This document shows, piece after piece, positions 21,253 to 30,264 of a stretch of DNA of 64,000 bases. This stretch comes from Duganella sp. SG902 (lineage in GTDB: Bacteria; Pseudomonadota; Gammaproteobacteria; Burkholderiales; Burkholderiaceae_D). A program made the translations under genes and the position numbers. The stretch is from contig NZ_JABMJK010000006.1 in the NCBI RefSeq assembly GCF_013376005.1, forward strand, positions 248,001 through 312,000. The letters are read 5' to 3'. Every line of letters starts with the position of its first letter. Positions within the stretch are counted from its first letter, which is position 1. The notes under the pieces are model-generated. The model saw only the letters and a program-made list of their open reading frames with translations. It had not been told where the DNA came from and made no database searches.

Positions 21253-23031
21253 ATGCAAGCACGCGCCATGGGATTTTTACTGTTCATCGCGGGAATGGGT
21301 GGGCTGCTGTATGGAATAGACGTCGGCATCATCGCGGGCGCGTTGCCTTATCTTGAATCCACCGCGTCGGTGGCGTGGCGCCTGAGCGCGCAGCAACTGA
21401 GCTTTATTGTGGCGGCGGTGCTGCTGGGCTCCGTGCTGTCTTCCCTGTTCGCCGGCGCGCTGGCCGACTGGATCGGCCGCCGCTGGGCCATGGTGTTGTC
21501 CGGCGTGCTGTTCACGCTCAGCATTCCCCTGATCGCGCTGGCCGATGGCTACGTGCCGCTGCTGCTCGGGCGCCTGCTGCAAGGCGTCAGCGGCGGCCTG
21601 ATTGGCGTGATCGTGCCGCTGTACCTGGCCGAGTGCCTGCACGCGCGCCAGCGTGGACGCGGCGCCGCGCTGTTCCAGCTGCTGCTGACGGTGGGGCTGG
21701 TGGCGGCGGCGGTGATAGGCCTGATGCAGGCGCACTCGGTGGAGACGGCGACCGCCGCCGCCCAGCATCTGGCCGAGACCCAGCGCACGGCGGCGGTGTT
21801 CGCGGCCAAGGATCACGCGTGGCGCAGCATCTTCTGGTGGTGCCTGACGCCGGGCCTGGTGTTCACCGCCGGCGCCCTGCTGCTGGCCGAGTCGCCGCGC
21901 TGGCTGGCGCGCCGTGGCCGCATCGAGGACGCCCGCGCCGCCCTGCTGCGCACCCGTCCCGCAGCCGAAGCCGAGGCCGAGCTGCGCGAAATCCAGCAAG
22001 CGCTGGCTCCCGCCGCGAGCGTGGCCAGCATCGCCGCGCCTGCCGATCCGCTCCTGAGCCGCCGCTACCTGCTGCCCTTCCTGCTGGCCTGCCTGATCCT
22101 GGCGCTGAACCAGGCCACCGGCATCAACTCGGTGCTGGCCTACGTGGTCAACATCCTGAACCAGGCCGGCTTGCCCGGCACCACCGCCAACGCCGGCGAC
22201 GTGGTCTTAAAAGTGCTGAACGCGGTGATGACCATCGTGGCCGTGATCCTGGTCGACCGCAAGGGTCGCAAGTTCCTGCTGATGCTGGGCACGGGCGGCA
22301 TCGTCACCGCGCTGCTGGCCGCCGGCCTGCTGTTCCGCGGAGCCGAATCCGGACAGCACGACGTGCGCCCAGCCCTGCAAGCGCGCATCCAGTCCGACAG
22401 TCTTGCGCTGCGGCTGGACGCCGCCACGCTGCAAAGCTTTGGCACGGCCGCCGCCGGTGGCGCGCCGGTGCAGCTGACCGTGGCCTATTCCTACGGCCCG
22501 TTCACCAACGTGCAAACGCGCCGCAGCGACGATCCCGCCCTGCCGGTGCTGCACATGAATCGTGAAGACACGGTGCAGGCCGACAGCGTGATCGGGGCGT
22601 TCTTCCGCAAGCTGCATCTGAATCCGTTCGCCGATCCGGCCGAAGGCCTGGAGGCGCCGCTGCGCATCGAGCGCGCCGACCTGGCCGCCGTGCCATCCAG
22701 CGCGCATGGCTGGAAGGTGGCGCTGGCCATGTGCCTGTTCGTGGCCGGCTTCGCGGTCGGTCCGGGCGTGTGCGTGTGGCTTGCGTTGTCGGAGCTGATG
22801 CCGACCCGCATCCGCTCCAACGGCATGAGCATCGCGCTGCTGATCAACCAGTTCGTGTCGACCATGATCGCCGCCACCTTCCTGCCCACAGTGGGGCAGT
22901 ACGGCTACGCCACCATGTTCTTCTGGTGGGCCGGCGCCACCCTGCTCTACTTCCTGACCGCGACCTTCCTGCTGCCTGAGACCAAAGGGAAAACGCTGGA
23001 AGAAATCGAGGCCCACTTCGCCGGCAAATAA
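21253..23031 (+). CDS. MFS sugar porter with a large inserted loop (AgaP/NagP-like)
   Basis: 592 residues, about 120 longer than typical sugar porters. Family motifs are intact: GIDVGIIAGALP in TM1, DWIGRR between TM2 and TM3, AESPRWLARRGR at the centre, RKGRK before TM9 and PETKGKTLEEIE at the C-terminus. Residues about 362-482, between TM9 and TM10 and so on the periplasmic side, are a hydrophilic insert not found in standard members. GGAG lies 6 nt before the ATG. It follows the deacetylase by 11 bp. It probably imports the amino sugar unphosphorylated, for the kinase. Its stop codon abuts that of the convergent hydrolase. Confidence 0.88.
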   Translation: MQARAMGFLLFIAGMGGLLYGIDVGIIAGALPYLESTASVAWRLSAQQLSFIVAAVLLGSVLSSLFAGALADWIGRRWAMVLSGVLFTLSIPLIALADGYVPLLLGRLLQGVSGGLIGVIVPLYLAECLHARQRGRGAALFQLLLTVGLVAAAVIGLMQAHSVETATAAAQHLAETQRTAAVFAAKDHAWRSIFWWCLTPGLVFTAGALLLAESPRWLARRGRIEDARAALLRTRPAAEAEAELREIQQALAPAASVASIAAPADPLLSRRYLLPFLLACLILALNQATGINSVLAYVVNILNQAGLPGTTANAGDVVLKVLNAVMTIVAVILVDRKGRKFLLMLGTGGIVTALLAAGLLFRGAESGQHDVRPALQARIQSDSLALRLDAATLQSFGTAAAGGAPVQLTVAYSYGPFTNVQTRRSDDPALPVLHMNREDTVQADSVIGAFFRKLHLNPFADPAEGLEAPLRIERADLAAVPSSAHGWKVALAMCLFVAGFAVGPGVCVWLALSELMPTRIRSNGMSIALLINQFVSTMIAATFLPTVGQYGYATMFFWWAGATLLYFLTATFLLPETKGKTLEEIEAHFAGK

Positions 23032-23820
23032 TCAGGCCGGCGCCAGGCACTCCTCCAGCGTCAGTTCCAGCAACGGGAAGTGGCCCGTCTCCACCTTGAA
23101 GAAGGCCGCCTGTGGGAAGATGACTTCCCACACGGCGCGGTCCTTGTCGGCGTCGATCATCGGATCGTAGGCGCCGAACAGCACCGAGACCGGGCCGGTG
23201 AAGGCGCTTGGCTGCGGCGTGTGGTCGAGCGCCGAGAAATCGTCCGAGGTGGCCACCGAGGTCGGGCCGTCGAACGCGCCGGGCTGCTGGATCAGTTCCG
23301 CGAACGAGCGCGCCGCCTCCGGACCGCCGTTCGGGCCGAAGTACAGTTCCGTCGCATCCGGCAGCAACGAGAGCGCGCCAAACACATCCCAGAAACGCGG
23401 ACGGCCTGGATCTTCCTCATACATGGCCAACGCGGTGGCCAGCTTGCCCGCGTGCTGATGGTCGGTGTGCACGCGGAAGGCGCGGCGCGCCAGGCGCAGC
23501 GCGGCGTCTTCCGGATTGTAGGTGGGCGCCAGCAGCACGATGTTCTTGATCAGTTCAGGCGCGTGGCGCGCCAGATGCACCGCCAGGTGCGCGCCGAAGG
23601 AGCTGGCCATCACGGTCAGCGGCTGGCCGGCTTCGGCGGCGACGCGTCGGAACTCGGTCAGCGCGGCCTCCAGCAGGTCCAGGTAAGGACGCGCGGCGCA
23701 CGGTTTGGCGACCGGCTGGTGCCACCAGTGGACATGGCTGGCGTCCGGATAACGGGCGCGCTCAAAGACCGGGCCCAGTGCGGGACCGCCGTGCAGATAA
23801 AAAACCGAAGGTGCTGCCAT
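23032..23820 (-). CDS. Alpha/beta-fold hydrolase
   Basis: 262 residues from the ATG at 23818-23820 (AGGAG 6 nt upstream). The oxyanion-region HGG motif (FYLHGGPALGP) opens the protein. The nucleophile elbow is ASSFG (about 91-95), a variant of G-x-S-x-G with Ala first. A candidate acid lies in FGAYDPMID and the catalytic His in ETGHFPLLE near the C-terminus. The order matches a Ser hydrolase or small esterase. It is convergent with the MFS gene with no spacer and diverges from the M24 peptidase. The substrate is unknown. Confidence 0.8.
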   Translation of the reverse strand: MAAPSVFYLHGGPALGPVFERARYPDASHVHWWHQPVAKPCAARPYLDLLEAALTEFRRVAAEAGQPLTVMASSFGAHLAVHLARHAPELIKNIVLLAPTYNPEDAALRLARRAFRVHTDHQHAGKLATALAMYEEDPGRPRFWDVFGALSLLPDATELYFGPNGGPEAARSFAELIQQPGAFDGPTSVATSDDFSALDHTPQPSAFTGPVSVLFGAYDPMIDADKDRAVWEVIFPQAAFFKVETGHFPLLELTLEECLAPA

Positions 23821-23899
23821 GTTCTCTCCTTTGCATATGCAACGGCCATTATAAATATTGTTGATTGACATTGCCAAAAACCCGGCTCAAGATCGCTGG

Positions 23900-25216
23900 A
23901 TGAAAAAATTCCTCCTTGCTTTCTCCCTGCTGCTGGCGGCGGGCATGCCGGCCCAGGCCGGGGCCCAGGTGCTGTCGGTGCGCGACCAGGCGACGGTCGT
24001 CAACGAACTGCTGGTCGACCGCTTCGACAATCTGCTGCCCGACATCATGCGGCAAACCGGCATCGACATGTGGGTGGTGGTCTCGCGCGAATACAATGAA
24101 GATCCGGTGTTGAAGACCATGCTGCCGGCCGAATGGCTGAACGCGCGCCGCCGCACGGTGCTGGTGTTTTACCGCGACGCCAAAACCGGCAAGGTGGAAC
24201 GGCTGGCCGTGGCGCGCTACAACGTCGGCAAGAGCATCACCGCCGCCTGGGACATGAAGCAGTTCCCGGATCAGTGGGCGGCGCTGGTGGACATCATCCG
24301 CCGGCGCAATCCGGACAAGATCGCGCTCAACACCTCGACCCACTTCGGCCACGCCGACGGCATCGACCACACCGACTACAACGAGCTGCTGGCCGCCCTG
24401 CCGGCCGAGCTGAAAAAGCGCGTGGTATCGGCCGAGCCGCTGGCCGTGCGCTGGCTGGAGTCGCGCACCGAACGCGAGATGCAGATCTATCCGCAGTTGG
24501 TGAACGCCACCCACAAGATCATCGAGGAAGGTTTTTCCGAGCGCGTGATCACGCCCGGCATCACCACCGCCGACGACGTGGTGTGGTGGTTCCGCCAGAA
24601 GATCCGCGACCTCGGCTACGACACCTGGTTCCATCCATCGGTGGAAATCCAGCGCGCCGGCAAGGGACTGGCCAATGCCGAGGTGATCGTGCCGGGCGAC
24701 CTGCTGCACGTCGATATCGGCATCACCTACCTGCGCCTGAACACCGACATCCAGCAGCACGCCTACGTGCTGAAGCCGGGCGAGACCGCCGCCCCGGCCG
24801 AGCTGACCAAGGCGTTCGCCAGCGCCAACCGCCTGCAGGACATCCTGACGTCGAATTTCAAGCAGGGCCGCAGCGGCAACGAGGTGCTGGCCGCCGCGCT
24901 CAAGCAGGCCAAGGCAGAGGGCATCAACGCCACCATCTACACCCATCCGATCGGCTATCACGGCCACGCGGCCGGTCCGGCCATCGGCATGTGGGACATG
25001 CAGGGCGGCGTGCCGGGCAGTGGCGACGACGTGCTGCGCCCCAAGACCGCCTACTCGATCGAGCTGAACGCCGCGACCGCCATCCCGGGCTGGAACGCGC
25101 CGGTGCGCATCATGCTGGAGGAGGATGCCTATTTTGATGAAAGTGGCGTGCGCTACATCAACGGCCGGCAGAAATCGCTGCTGCTCCTCCCAAGAGCGGC
25201 CCCATCTGTTGAGTAG
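23900..25216 (+). CDS. Secreted M24-family metallopeptidase (Xaa-Pro peptidase-like)
   Basis: 438 residues from the ATG at 23900, which opens a signal peptide (MKKFLLAFSLLLAAGMPAQAGAQ). An N-terminal creatinase-like domain precedes the pita-bread catalytic domain. The five metal ligands can be placed: Asp in LLHVDIGITY, Asp in LNTDIQQ, His in HPIGYHGHAAG, Glu in AYSIELNAAT and Glu in RIMLEEDAYF. The HPIGYHGHAAGP stretch is typical of periplasmic M24 proteins. It would cleave N-terminal residues before proline in peptides. An intrinsic terminator follows. Confidence 0.88.
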   Translation: MKKFLLAFSLLLAAGMPAQAGAQVLSVRDQATVVNELLVDRFDNLLPDIMRQTGIDMWVVVSREYNEDPVLKTMLPAEWLNARRRTVLVFYRDAKTGKVERLAVARYNVGKSITAAWDMKQFPDQWAALVDIIRRRNPDKIALNTSTHFGHADGIDHTDYNELLAALPAELKKRVVSAEPLAVRWLESRTEREMQIYPQLVNATHKIIEEGFSERVITPGITTADDVVWWFRQKIRDLGYDTWFHPSVEIQRAGKGLANAEVIVPGDLLHVDIGITYLRLNTDIQQHAYVLKPGETAAPAELTKAFASANRLQDILTSNFKQGRSGNEVLAAALKQAKAEGINATIYTHPIGYHGHAAGPAIGMWDMQGGVPGSGDDVLRPKTAYSIELNAATAIPGWNAPVRIMLEEDAYFDESGVRYINGRQKSLLLLPRAAPSVE

Positions 25217-25277
25217 GGAAAACAAATAGTTCCGGCAGGCTTTGGAGTGCCCAAAAGCGGCGACATTTGCGATCATA

Positions 25278-25325
25278 GGGGGAGCGGACGCGAGGCCAAA
25301 ACGTCCGTTCCCCCTGTCCTTTTTG
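25278..25325 (+). terminator. Intrinsic terminator after the M24 peptidase gene
   Basis: A 13-bp stem with one G-T wobble (25278-25290 with 25302-25314) and an 11-nt loop is followed by TGTCCTTTTT. It separates the peptidase gene from the phasin gene. Confidence 0.75.
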
Positions 25326-25351
25326 GCCCCAACCCAACTGGAGCAACGCTT

Positions 25352-25843
25352 ATGAACTCGTTTGTGGAAACGCTGTCCCCGGCAGCCCGAAATCACGCGG
25401 AAGCCCGCATTGATTATTACGCCGACCTGACCCAGTCGGTGCTGCGCTCGCTGCGCCAACTGGCCGAGGTCAATGTGCAGTTCAGCCGCGAGGTGCTGGA
25501 CGAATCCACCGCCGCGCTGCGTTACGCGCTGCTGACCCCGCCCACCGAACGCGCGCCGGACAATGCGCCGCAGCAGGCCGGCGCGCTGCTGCAAAAGCTG
25601 CAGGCTTATCACCAGCAGCTGGCGCAGGTGGCGACCGACTTCCAGTCCGAAATCACCCAGCTGGCGCAGGAACACGTGCCGCAGGCGGCGCGCACCGCCA
25701 CCGAGCTGGCCGACGCCGGCCGCAAGGTCGCGGGCAAGCACCTGATCGACGAAGCCAGCCGCTTTGCCTCGCTGGCCCAGCAAAACCAGGCGTTCCCGCA
25801 GGCGGCCTCGGTGCAGAGCGCGCCGGAAGGCAACAAGAACTAA
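25352..25843 (+). CDS. Phasin family protein
   Basis: 163 residues from the ATG at 25352 with GGAG 8 nt upstream. Almost wholly helical, Ala/Gln-rich and amphipathic (YYADLTQSVLRSLRQLAEVNVQFSREVLDESTAALRYALL, then QLAQVATDFQSEITQLAQEHVPQAARTATELA), it fits Phasin_2-type proteins that coat polyhydroxyalkanoate granules. Its stop codon overlaps that of the convergent GST gene by a few bases. A PHB-depolymerase-like hydrolase lies about 14 kb away, consistent with PHA storage, though not linked to it. Confidence 0.85.
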   Translation: MNSFVETLSPAARNHAEARIDYYADLTQSVLRSLRQLAEVNVQFSREVLDESTAALRYALLTPPTERAPDNAPQQAGALLQKLQAYHQQLAQVATDFQSEITQLAQEHVPQAARTATELADAGRKVAGKHLIDEASRFASLAQQNQAFPQAASVQSAPEGNKN

Positions 25844-26502
25844 AGGAAGCGGTCCGGAATGTCGCTGGCGAAGGGATACATTGAGAAGTAAGGCTTGGCC
25901 TCCTCCAGCACCTGCCTGACCGAGGGCCGGGTAACCAGCCGCTCGAAGTAACTCTGCAGGTGGTGGTACTCCTCCGGAAACGGCAACAGCGTGGCGGCGT
26001 AGAACAACGCGGGCGCCGCCGCGCAATCGGCCAGGCTGAAGGCCTCGCCGCACATCCAGCTGCGCGTGCTCATGCGCTTCTCTATCATCTTGTACGCCGT
26101 CTTGAGCTTGGTGCGCTCCTTGGTCTGGTCGCAACTGAGGCCGGTCAGGTGCGCCATCACGATGGTGGTCACCGGCTCCTGCACATAGTTGTCGAAGAAG
26201 CGGTCCCACAGGCGCACGTCGAGCGCGTCGTCCCAGTCGGCCGGGATCAGCGCGTGCGCGCCCGGATAGTGACGGTCCAGGTACTCGATGATGATCGAGG
26301 TCTCCGGCACGTCGCGCCGGTTGACGTGGTCGCGCAGCACCGGGAACTTGCACAGCGGCCAGATGGCCTCCAGCTCGGCGCGGTCGGCCTCGTCGCCGAG
26401 GTTGATGATGCGCTTGTCGAAGTCGGTGCCGTTCTCGTACAGCGCGATCAGCACCTTGTGACAGAATGAGGCCAGCGGATGGTAATACAGGGTCAATGAC
26501 AT
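25840..26502 (-). CDS. Glutathione S-transferase family protein
   Basis: 220 residues. The N-terminal thioredoxin-fold GST domain starts LTLYYHPLASFCHKVLIALYENG, with Ser12 or Cys14 as possible catalytic residues, and contains the cis-Pro motif KFPVLRD and the glutathione-binding ETSIIIEYLD (Glu-Ser type). The C-terminal helical domain has the capping box FSLADCAAAPALFYA. It belongs to the broad beta/theta-like bacterial group, whose substrates cannot be read from sequence. It is a single gene, convergent with the phasin gene. Confidence 0.9.
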   Translation of the reverse strand: MSLTLYYHPLASFCHKVLIALYENGTDFDKRIINLGDEADRAELEAIWPLCKFPVLRDHVNRRDVPETSIIIEYLDRHYPGAHALIPADWDDALDVRLWDRFFDNYVQEPVTTIVMAHLTGLSCDQTKERTKLKTAYKMIEKRMSTRSWMCGEAFSLADCAAAPALFYAATLLPFPEEYHHLQSYFERLVTRPSVRQVLEEAKPYFSMYPFASDIPDRFL

Positions 26503-26646
26503 GGTCGGCTCCGGAATGCGATACCAAAGATTTCAGCAAATGATACTTCAGCGGCGGCGATAGCGGCGGCCATTAAATGCTGGGAAACTCTCGCGGTCTT
26601 AAGCCGGGCAATCAGGCACCGGCGGACCACTGAACGGGAATCCATC

Positions 26647-27432
26647 ATGCGCCACGCCATCACTTTAACCCTTCTCTCCCTGTGCGCCTTCAGCGGCAAA
26701 AGCTTCGCCGAGGACGCCAAGCCGGCCACGCCCGGCGACAGCTTCACCGCCGGCATCGGCCTGGCCTACGTGCCGGAATACGCCGGCGCCGACAAGAGCC
26801 GGGTGCTGCCCCTGCCCTTCCTGGAGAAAACCTACGCCAACGGCGTGTTCCTGAGCACCCGGCGCGGCATCGGCTACCAGACCGAGGTCGGCGACTTCAA
26901 GTTCAGCGGCGCGCTCGGCTACGACGCCGGCCGCAAGGACCACAAGGAAAACTACTTCTCCGGCTCGGACGCGCTGCGCGGCATGGGCAACATCGAGGGC
27001 GCGGCGCAGGCCGTGCTGAGCGTGGGCTACCAGCTGGGCACCGTCGGCCTCAGCCTGACCACCAAACAGAACCTCGGCCACCGCGAATACGGCGCCACCT
27101 ACACGCTGGGGCTGGAAGCGCCGCTGTACACCAGCGCCAGCGACCAGATCGGCTTTGGCGCATCGGCAGAGTACGGCGACCGCAAGCACGCGCAAACCTA
27201 TTTCGGCGTGACCGCGCGGCAAAGCGCGGCGTCGGGTTACAAGGCTTACACGGCCAAGGCCGGCTTTGAAAACGTCACGGCCGGCGTCAACTGGACCCAC
27301 GTCATCGACAGCAACTGGGCGGTGCGCAGCGTGCTGGGCGTGTCGCGCCTGACCGACGACGCCGCCGACAGCCCGCTGACCAAGCGCAAGACCACGCCGA
27401 TGGTCATGACCGCCCTGGTCTACAGGTTCTAA
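26647..27432 (+). CDS. MipA/OmpV family outer-membrane protein
   Basis: 261 residues with a signal peptide (MRHAITLTLLSLCAFSGKSFA). The mature N-terminus FTAGIGLAYVPEYAGADKSRVLPLPFLEKTYANGVFLS is the diagnostic start of MipA/OmpV proteins, and GIGYQTEVGDFKF and the C-terminal VYRF (terminal Phe) support a beta-barrel. Members are called MltA-interacting proteins or act as small porins. The actual role here is unknown. The preceding gap of about 140 bp gives room for its own promoter. Confidence 0.9.
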   Translation: MRHAITLTLLSLCAFSGKSFAEDAKPATPGDSFTAGIGLAYVPEYAGADKSRVLPLPFLEKTYANGVFLSTRRGIGYQTEVGDFKFSGALGYDAGRKDHKENYFSGSDALRGMGNIEGAAQAVLSVGYQLGTVGLSLTTKQNLGHREYGATYTLGLEAPLYTSASDQIGFGASAEYGDRKHAQTYFGVTARQSAASGYKAYTAKAGFENVTAGVNWTHVIDSNWAVRSVLGVSRLTDDAADSPLTKRKTTPMVMTALVYRF

Positions 27433-27474
27433 GCTGCCTTGGAGTATCATTGACGAAAACTCATCGTTGAATCA

Positions 27475-28347
27475 ATGACACTCCTCGCTTTTCTCCTGCT
27501 GGCTTTGGCGCTCGGCTCGGTCTGGGCGCGCCCGCTCACCATCGGGCGCCACGCGCTGCCGCTGTGGCCGCTGTTGTTCGTGATGTCCATGGCCTGGGGC
27601 CTGGTGGCCGGCGTGCTGGAGCCCGCCGCCATCGGCGCGCTGGTGCTGCTGGCCGGCCTGGCCTATGGCTGCGCCCGCGCGCCGCGCGCGTGGCTGCGGC
27701 TGGCGTACGGCGTGCTCACCGGCGTGCTGGCCTTGGCGCTGGCCATGCACAAGCTGCCCGGCTTCCATAATCCGCTGCTGATGGACGGCGTGGTGCTGTC
27801 CGCCGGCGCCGCGCCCTTCACGCTGTACGCTAATTTCGACAAGGGCGCGGTCGGCCTGATCCTGCTGGCCTTGCTGTGCCGGCGCGCCGGCTCGCTGGCC
27901 GAACTGGGCGAGGTCTTGCGCCGCACGGCGCCGGTGCTGCTGCTCACGATCGCCGTCACGCTGGGCTTCGCGCTGGCGGCCGGCGTGGTCGGCGTGGACT
28001 TCAAGCTGCCGCGGCAAACGCCGCTGTTCATCGGCATCAACCTGCTGTTCACGGTGGTGGCGGAAGAAGCCTTCTTCCGCGGCTTCCTGCAGGCGCGGCT
28101 GGCGGCGGCGCTGGCGCGTTTCAACTGGGGACCGTGGCTGGCGGTGGCCGTGTCGGCGCTGCTGTTCGGCGCGGCACACCTGGGCGGCGGGCCGCGTTAT
28201 GGCATACTTGCCGCGATTGCCGGCCTCGGCTACGCCTGGGCATACCAGCGCACGCAGCGCATCGAGGCCGCCATCGTGGTCCACATCGCGCTGAACGCGG
28301 TGCATTTTATTGCTTTTACTTATCCGGCCAGGTTACACGGTGTCTGA
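27475..28347 (+). CDS. CPBP-family intramembrane glutamic protease
   Basis: 290 residues with about eight hydrophobic segments. The three CPBP (Abi/Rce1-like) motifs are all present in the last third: EEAFFRGFL (paired catalytic Glu and Arg), FGAAHLGGG (His) and HIALNAVHF (His/Asn). It lies in the inner membrane. Roles suggested for relatives include peptide maturation and self-immunity to bacteriocins, but none is indicated here. Its stop overlaps the GTG start of the AI-2E permease gene by 8 bp, so the two are probably co-translated. Confidence 0.9.
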   Translation: MTLLAFLLLALALGSVWARPLTIGRHALPLWPLLFVMSMAWGLVAGVLEPAAIGALVLLAGLAYGCARAPRAWLRLAYGVLTGVLALALAMHKLPGFHNPLLMDGVVLSAGAAPFTLYANFDKGAVGLILLALLCRRAGSLAELGEVLRRTAPVLLLTIAVTLGFALAAGVVGVDFKLPRQTPLFIGINLLFTVVAEEAFFRGFLQARLAAALARFNWGPWLAVAVSALLFGAAHLGGGPRYGILAAIAGLGYAWAYQRTQRIEAAIVVHIALNAVHFIAFTYPARLHGV

Positions 28348-30223
28348 CTCCTCCCTTACTTCCCGCACCCTGCCGGGCGCGGTCGCCGGCCTGGTCGGCA
28401 CCGCAACGGTGCTCGCCCTGCTCTACTTCGGCCGCGACGTGCTGATCCCGATCACGCTGGCGTTCATCTTCAGCTTCCTGATCGCGCCGTTCGTGCGCGC
28501 CTTGCGCCACCTCGGCCTCGGGCAGACCACCTCGGTGTGCACCGGGGTGCTGGTGGTGACGGTGACCTTGCTGGCGATCGGCGCGGTGATTGTGCAGCAG
28601 GTCGGCGTGATGGGCGCCAGCCTGCCCAAGTACCAGGACACCATCGCCGCCAAGATCGCAACCCTGGACGAGCTCACGCGCGGCACGCTGGGCAGCCTGG
28701 GCGGGCCGGCGGGACAGCTGATCGAACACTTCACCAGCGATGGCGCGGGCGCCGCCCAGCCGGTGCTGCAGAACGATGGCAGCGTCAAGACGCCGGTGCT
28801 GGTGGAAATCCATGAGCCGGCGCTGAAGCCGTTCCAGCTGCTGGGCAAGATCGTGGCGTCGGTGTGGCCGCCGCTGGAGACCGCCGGCATCGTGTTCGTG
28901 GTGCTGATCTTCGTGCTGCTGGAGCATGAATCGCTGCGCGACCGCTTCATCCGCCTGGCCGGCGGCGGCGACTTGCGCGCCACCACCATCGCCGTCAACG
29001 ACGCCGGCGAGCGCCTGTCGCGCTTCTTCATCTCGCAGTTCCTGGTGAATATCGCCACCGGGCTGGCGGTGTGGCTCGGCTTGAGCCTGCTCGGCCTGGG
29101 ACAGGCGCTGTTGTGGGGCACCATGACCGCCGTGCTGCGCTTTATCCCCTACGTGGGGGTCTGGATGGCGGCGTTCTGCGCCACCCTGCTGGCGGCGGCG
29201 GTCGATCCGGGCTGGTCGCTGGCGCTGATGACGCTGGGCCTGTTCCTGGCGGTGGAAATCATCGTGGCGCAAACCATCGAGCCCAAGCTGTACGGCCACA
29301 CGACCGGCATGTCGCCGCTGTCGGTGGTGGTGTCAGCGATCTTCTGGAGCTGGATCTGGGGGCCGGTCGGGCTGGTGCTGTCGACGCCGCTGACCTTGTG
29401 CCTGGTGGTGGCGGGCCGCTACATCCGCGCGCTGAAGGTGCTGGAGATCATGTTCGGCGAGTTGCCGGCGCTGACCATGCCGCAGAATTTCTATCAGCGC
29501 GCATTGTCGGGCGACGCGCATGAGATCATCACCAGCGCCAAGCGCTACATGCAGCACAAATCGCTGGCCGAGTACTGCGACGGCGTGCTGCTGCCGGCGC
29601 TGCACCTGGCCAATTTCGACCTGAAAGACAGCGCCATCACGCCCGATGAGGAGGAAAAGGTCACCTCCTCCATCATCGCCGTGATCGAGGCGCTGAGCGG
29701 CAATCCGAAATGGTGGAAAAAGCGCAAGCGCAGCAGCGTGCTGGCGGGCGGCGGCATCGGCCGGCAGTTGCGCGAGCGGCGCATCTCCGATACCGGCGAG
29801 TGGCAGGGATCGTTCGACGTGCCGGACGGCAGCCTGGTGCTGAGCATCGGCCTGGGATCGGCGTCCGCCGAGCTGGCGACCGAGATTCTGGTGCGCATCC
29901 TGCGCGAGCAGAAAATCGACGCGCGCAGCATGAGCTACGAGGATCTCGACAAGCCGGCGCCGCCGGAGGCCTCGCCGGAACTGGTGGCGATTGTGTGCCT
30001 GGTCAGCGTCAACCCGCTGCAGGATTGCGAGCTGATGACGCAAGCGCTGGAGCGCATGCGCCGCGACCTGCCGCATTGCAAGCAATTCGCACTGTTGCTG
30101 CCTAGCCCGTTTGAGAACGCGGACCTGAAAACCTGCGTCTTCCCGAACGCCGACCACGTCGCGCGCACTTACGACGCGGTCCTCCATCAATGCCAGCTGG
30201 TTATGAAGGGGAAGCCGGCTTGA
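28340..30223 (+). CDS. AI-2E family (PerM-like) permease with a cytosolic extension
   Basis: About 627 residues from the GTG at 28340; a TTG at 28310 is also in frame. Residues 1-360 carry the AI-2E_transport fold: paired N-terminal TM helices (FGRDVLIPITLAFIFSFLIAPFV), a long coiled periplasmic stretch, and the cluster of helices with FIPYVGVWMAAFCATLLA and EPKLYGHTTGMSPLSVVVSAIFWSWIWGPVG. Typical family members are about 350 residues, so the remaining 250 or so are extra. The extension is soluble, with a basic linker (KWWKKRKRS) and an alpha/beta region (LVLSIGLGSASAELATEILVRIL). Known members export AI-2 or act as Na+/H+ antiporters; the substrate here is unknown. Confidence 0.82.
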   Translation: MSDSSLTSRTLPGAVAGLVGTATVLALLYFGRDVLIPITLAFIFSFLIAPFVRALRHLGLGQTTSVCTGVLVVTVTLLAIGAVIVQQVGVMGASLPKYQDTIAAKIATLDELTRGTLGSLGGPAGQLIEHFTSDGAGAAQPVLQNDGSVKTPVLVEIHEPALKPFQLLGKIVASVWPPLETAGIVFVVLIFVLLEHESLRDRFIRLAGGGDLRATTIAVNDAGERLSRFFISQFLVNIATGLAVWLGLSLLGLGQALLWGTMTAVLRFIPYVGVWMAAFCATLLAAAVDPGWSLALMTLGLFLAVEIIVAQTIEPKLYGHTTGMSPLSVVVSAIFWSWIWGPVGLVLSTPLTLCLVVAGRYIRALKVLEIMFGELPALTMPQNFYQRALSGDAHEIITSAKRYMQHKSLAEYCDGVLLPALHLANFDLKDSAITPDEEEKVTSSIIAVIEALSGNPKWWKKRKRSSVLAGGGIGRQLRERRISDTGEWQGSFDVPDGSLVLSIGLGSASAELATEILVRILREQKIDARSMSYEDLDKPAPPEASPELVAIVCLVSVNPLQDCELMTQALERMRRDLPHCKQFALLLPSPFENADLKTCVFPNADHVARTYDAVLHQCQLVMKGKPA

Positions 30224-30264
30224 TGGCTCGCGCCATATAAAAAAGACAACCCCACCCACTCAAT

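Noticed and set aside
7208..23031. Toxin, defence island or mobile catabolic island
   Set aside because: No integrase, transposase, tRNA junction or direct repeats flank the locus, and codon use matches the neighbouring housekeeping genes.
23849..26539. An 896-codon minus-strand open frame across the M24 peptidase, phasin and GST genes
   Set aside because: It runs antisense through two recognisable plus-strand genes and out of frame through GST. Composition is that of a GC-driven shadow.
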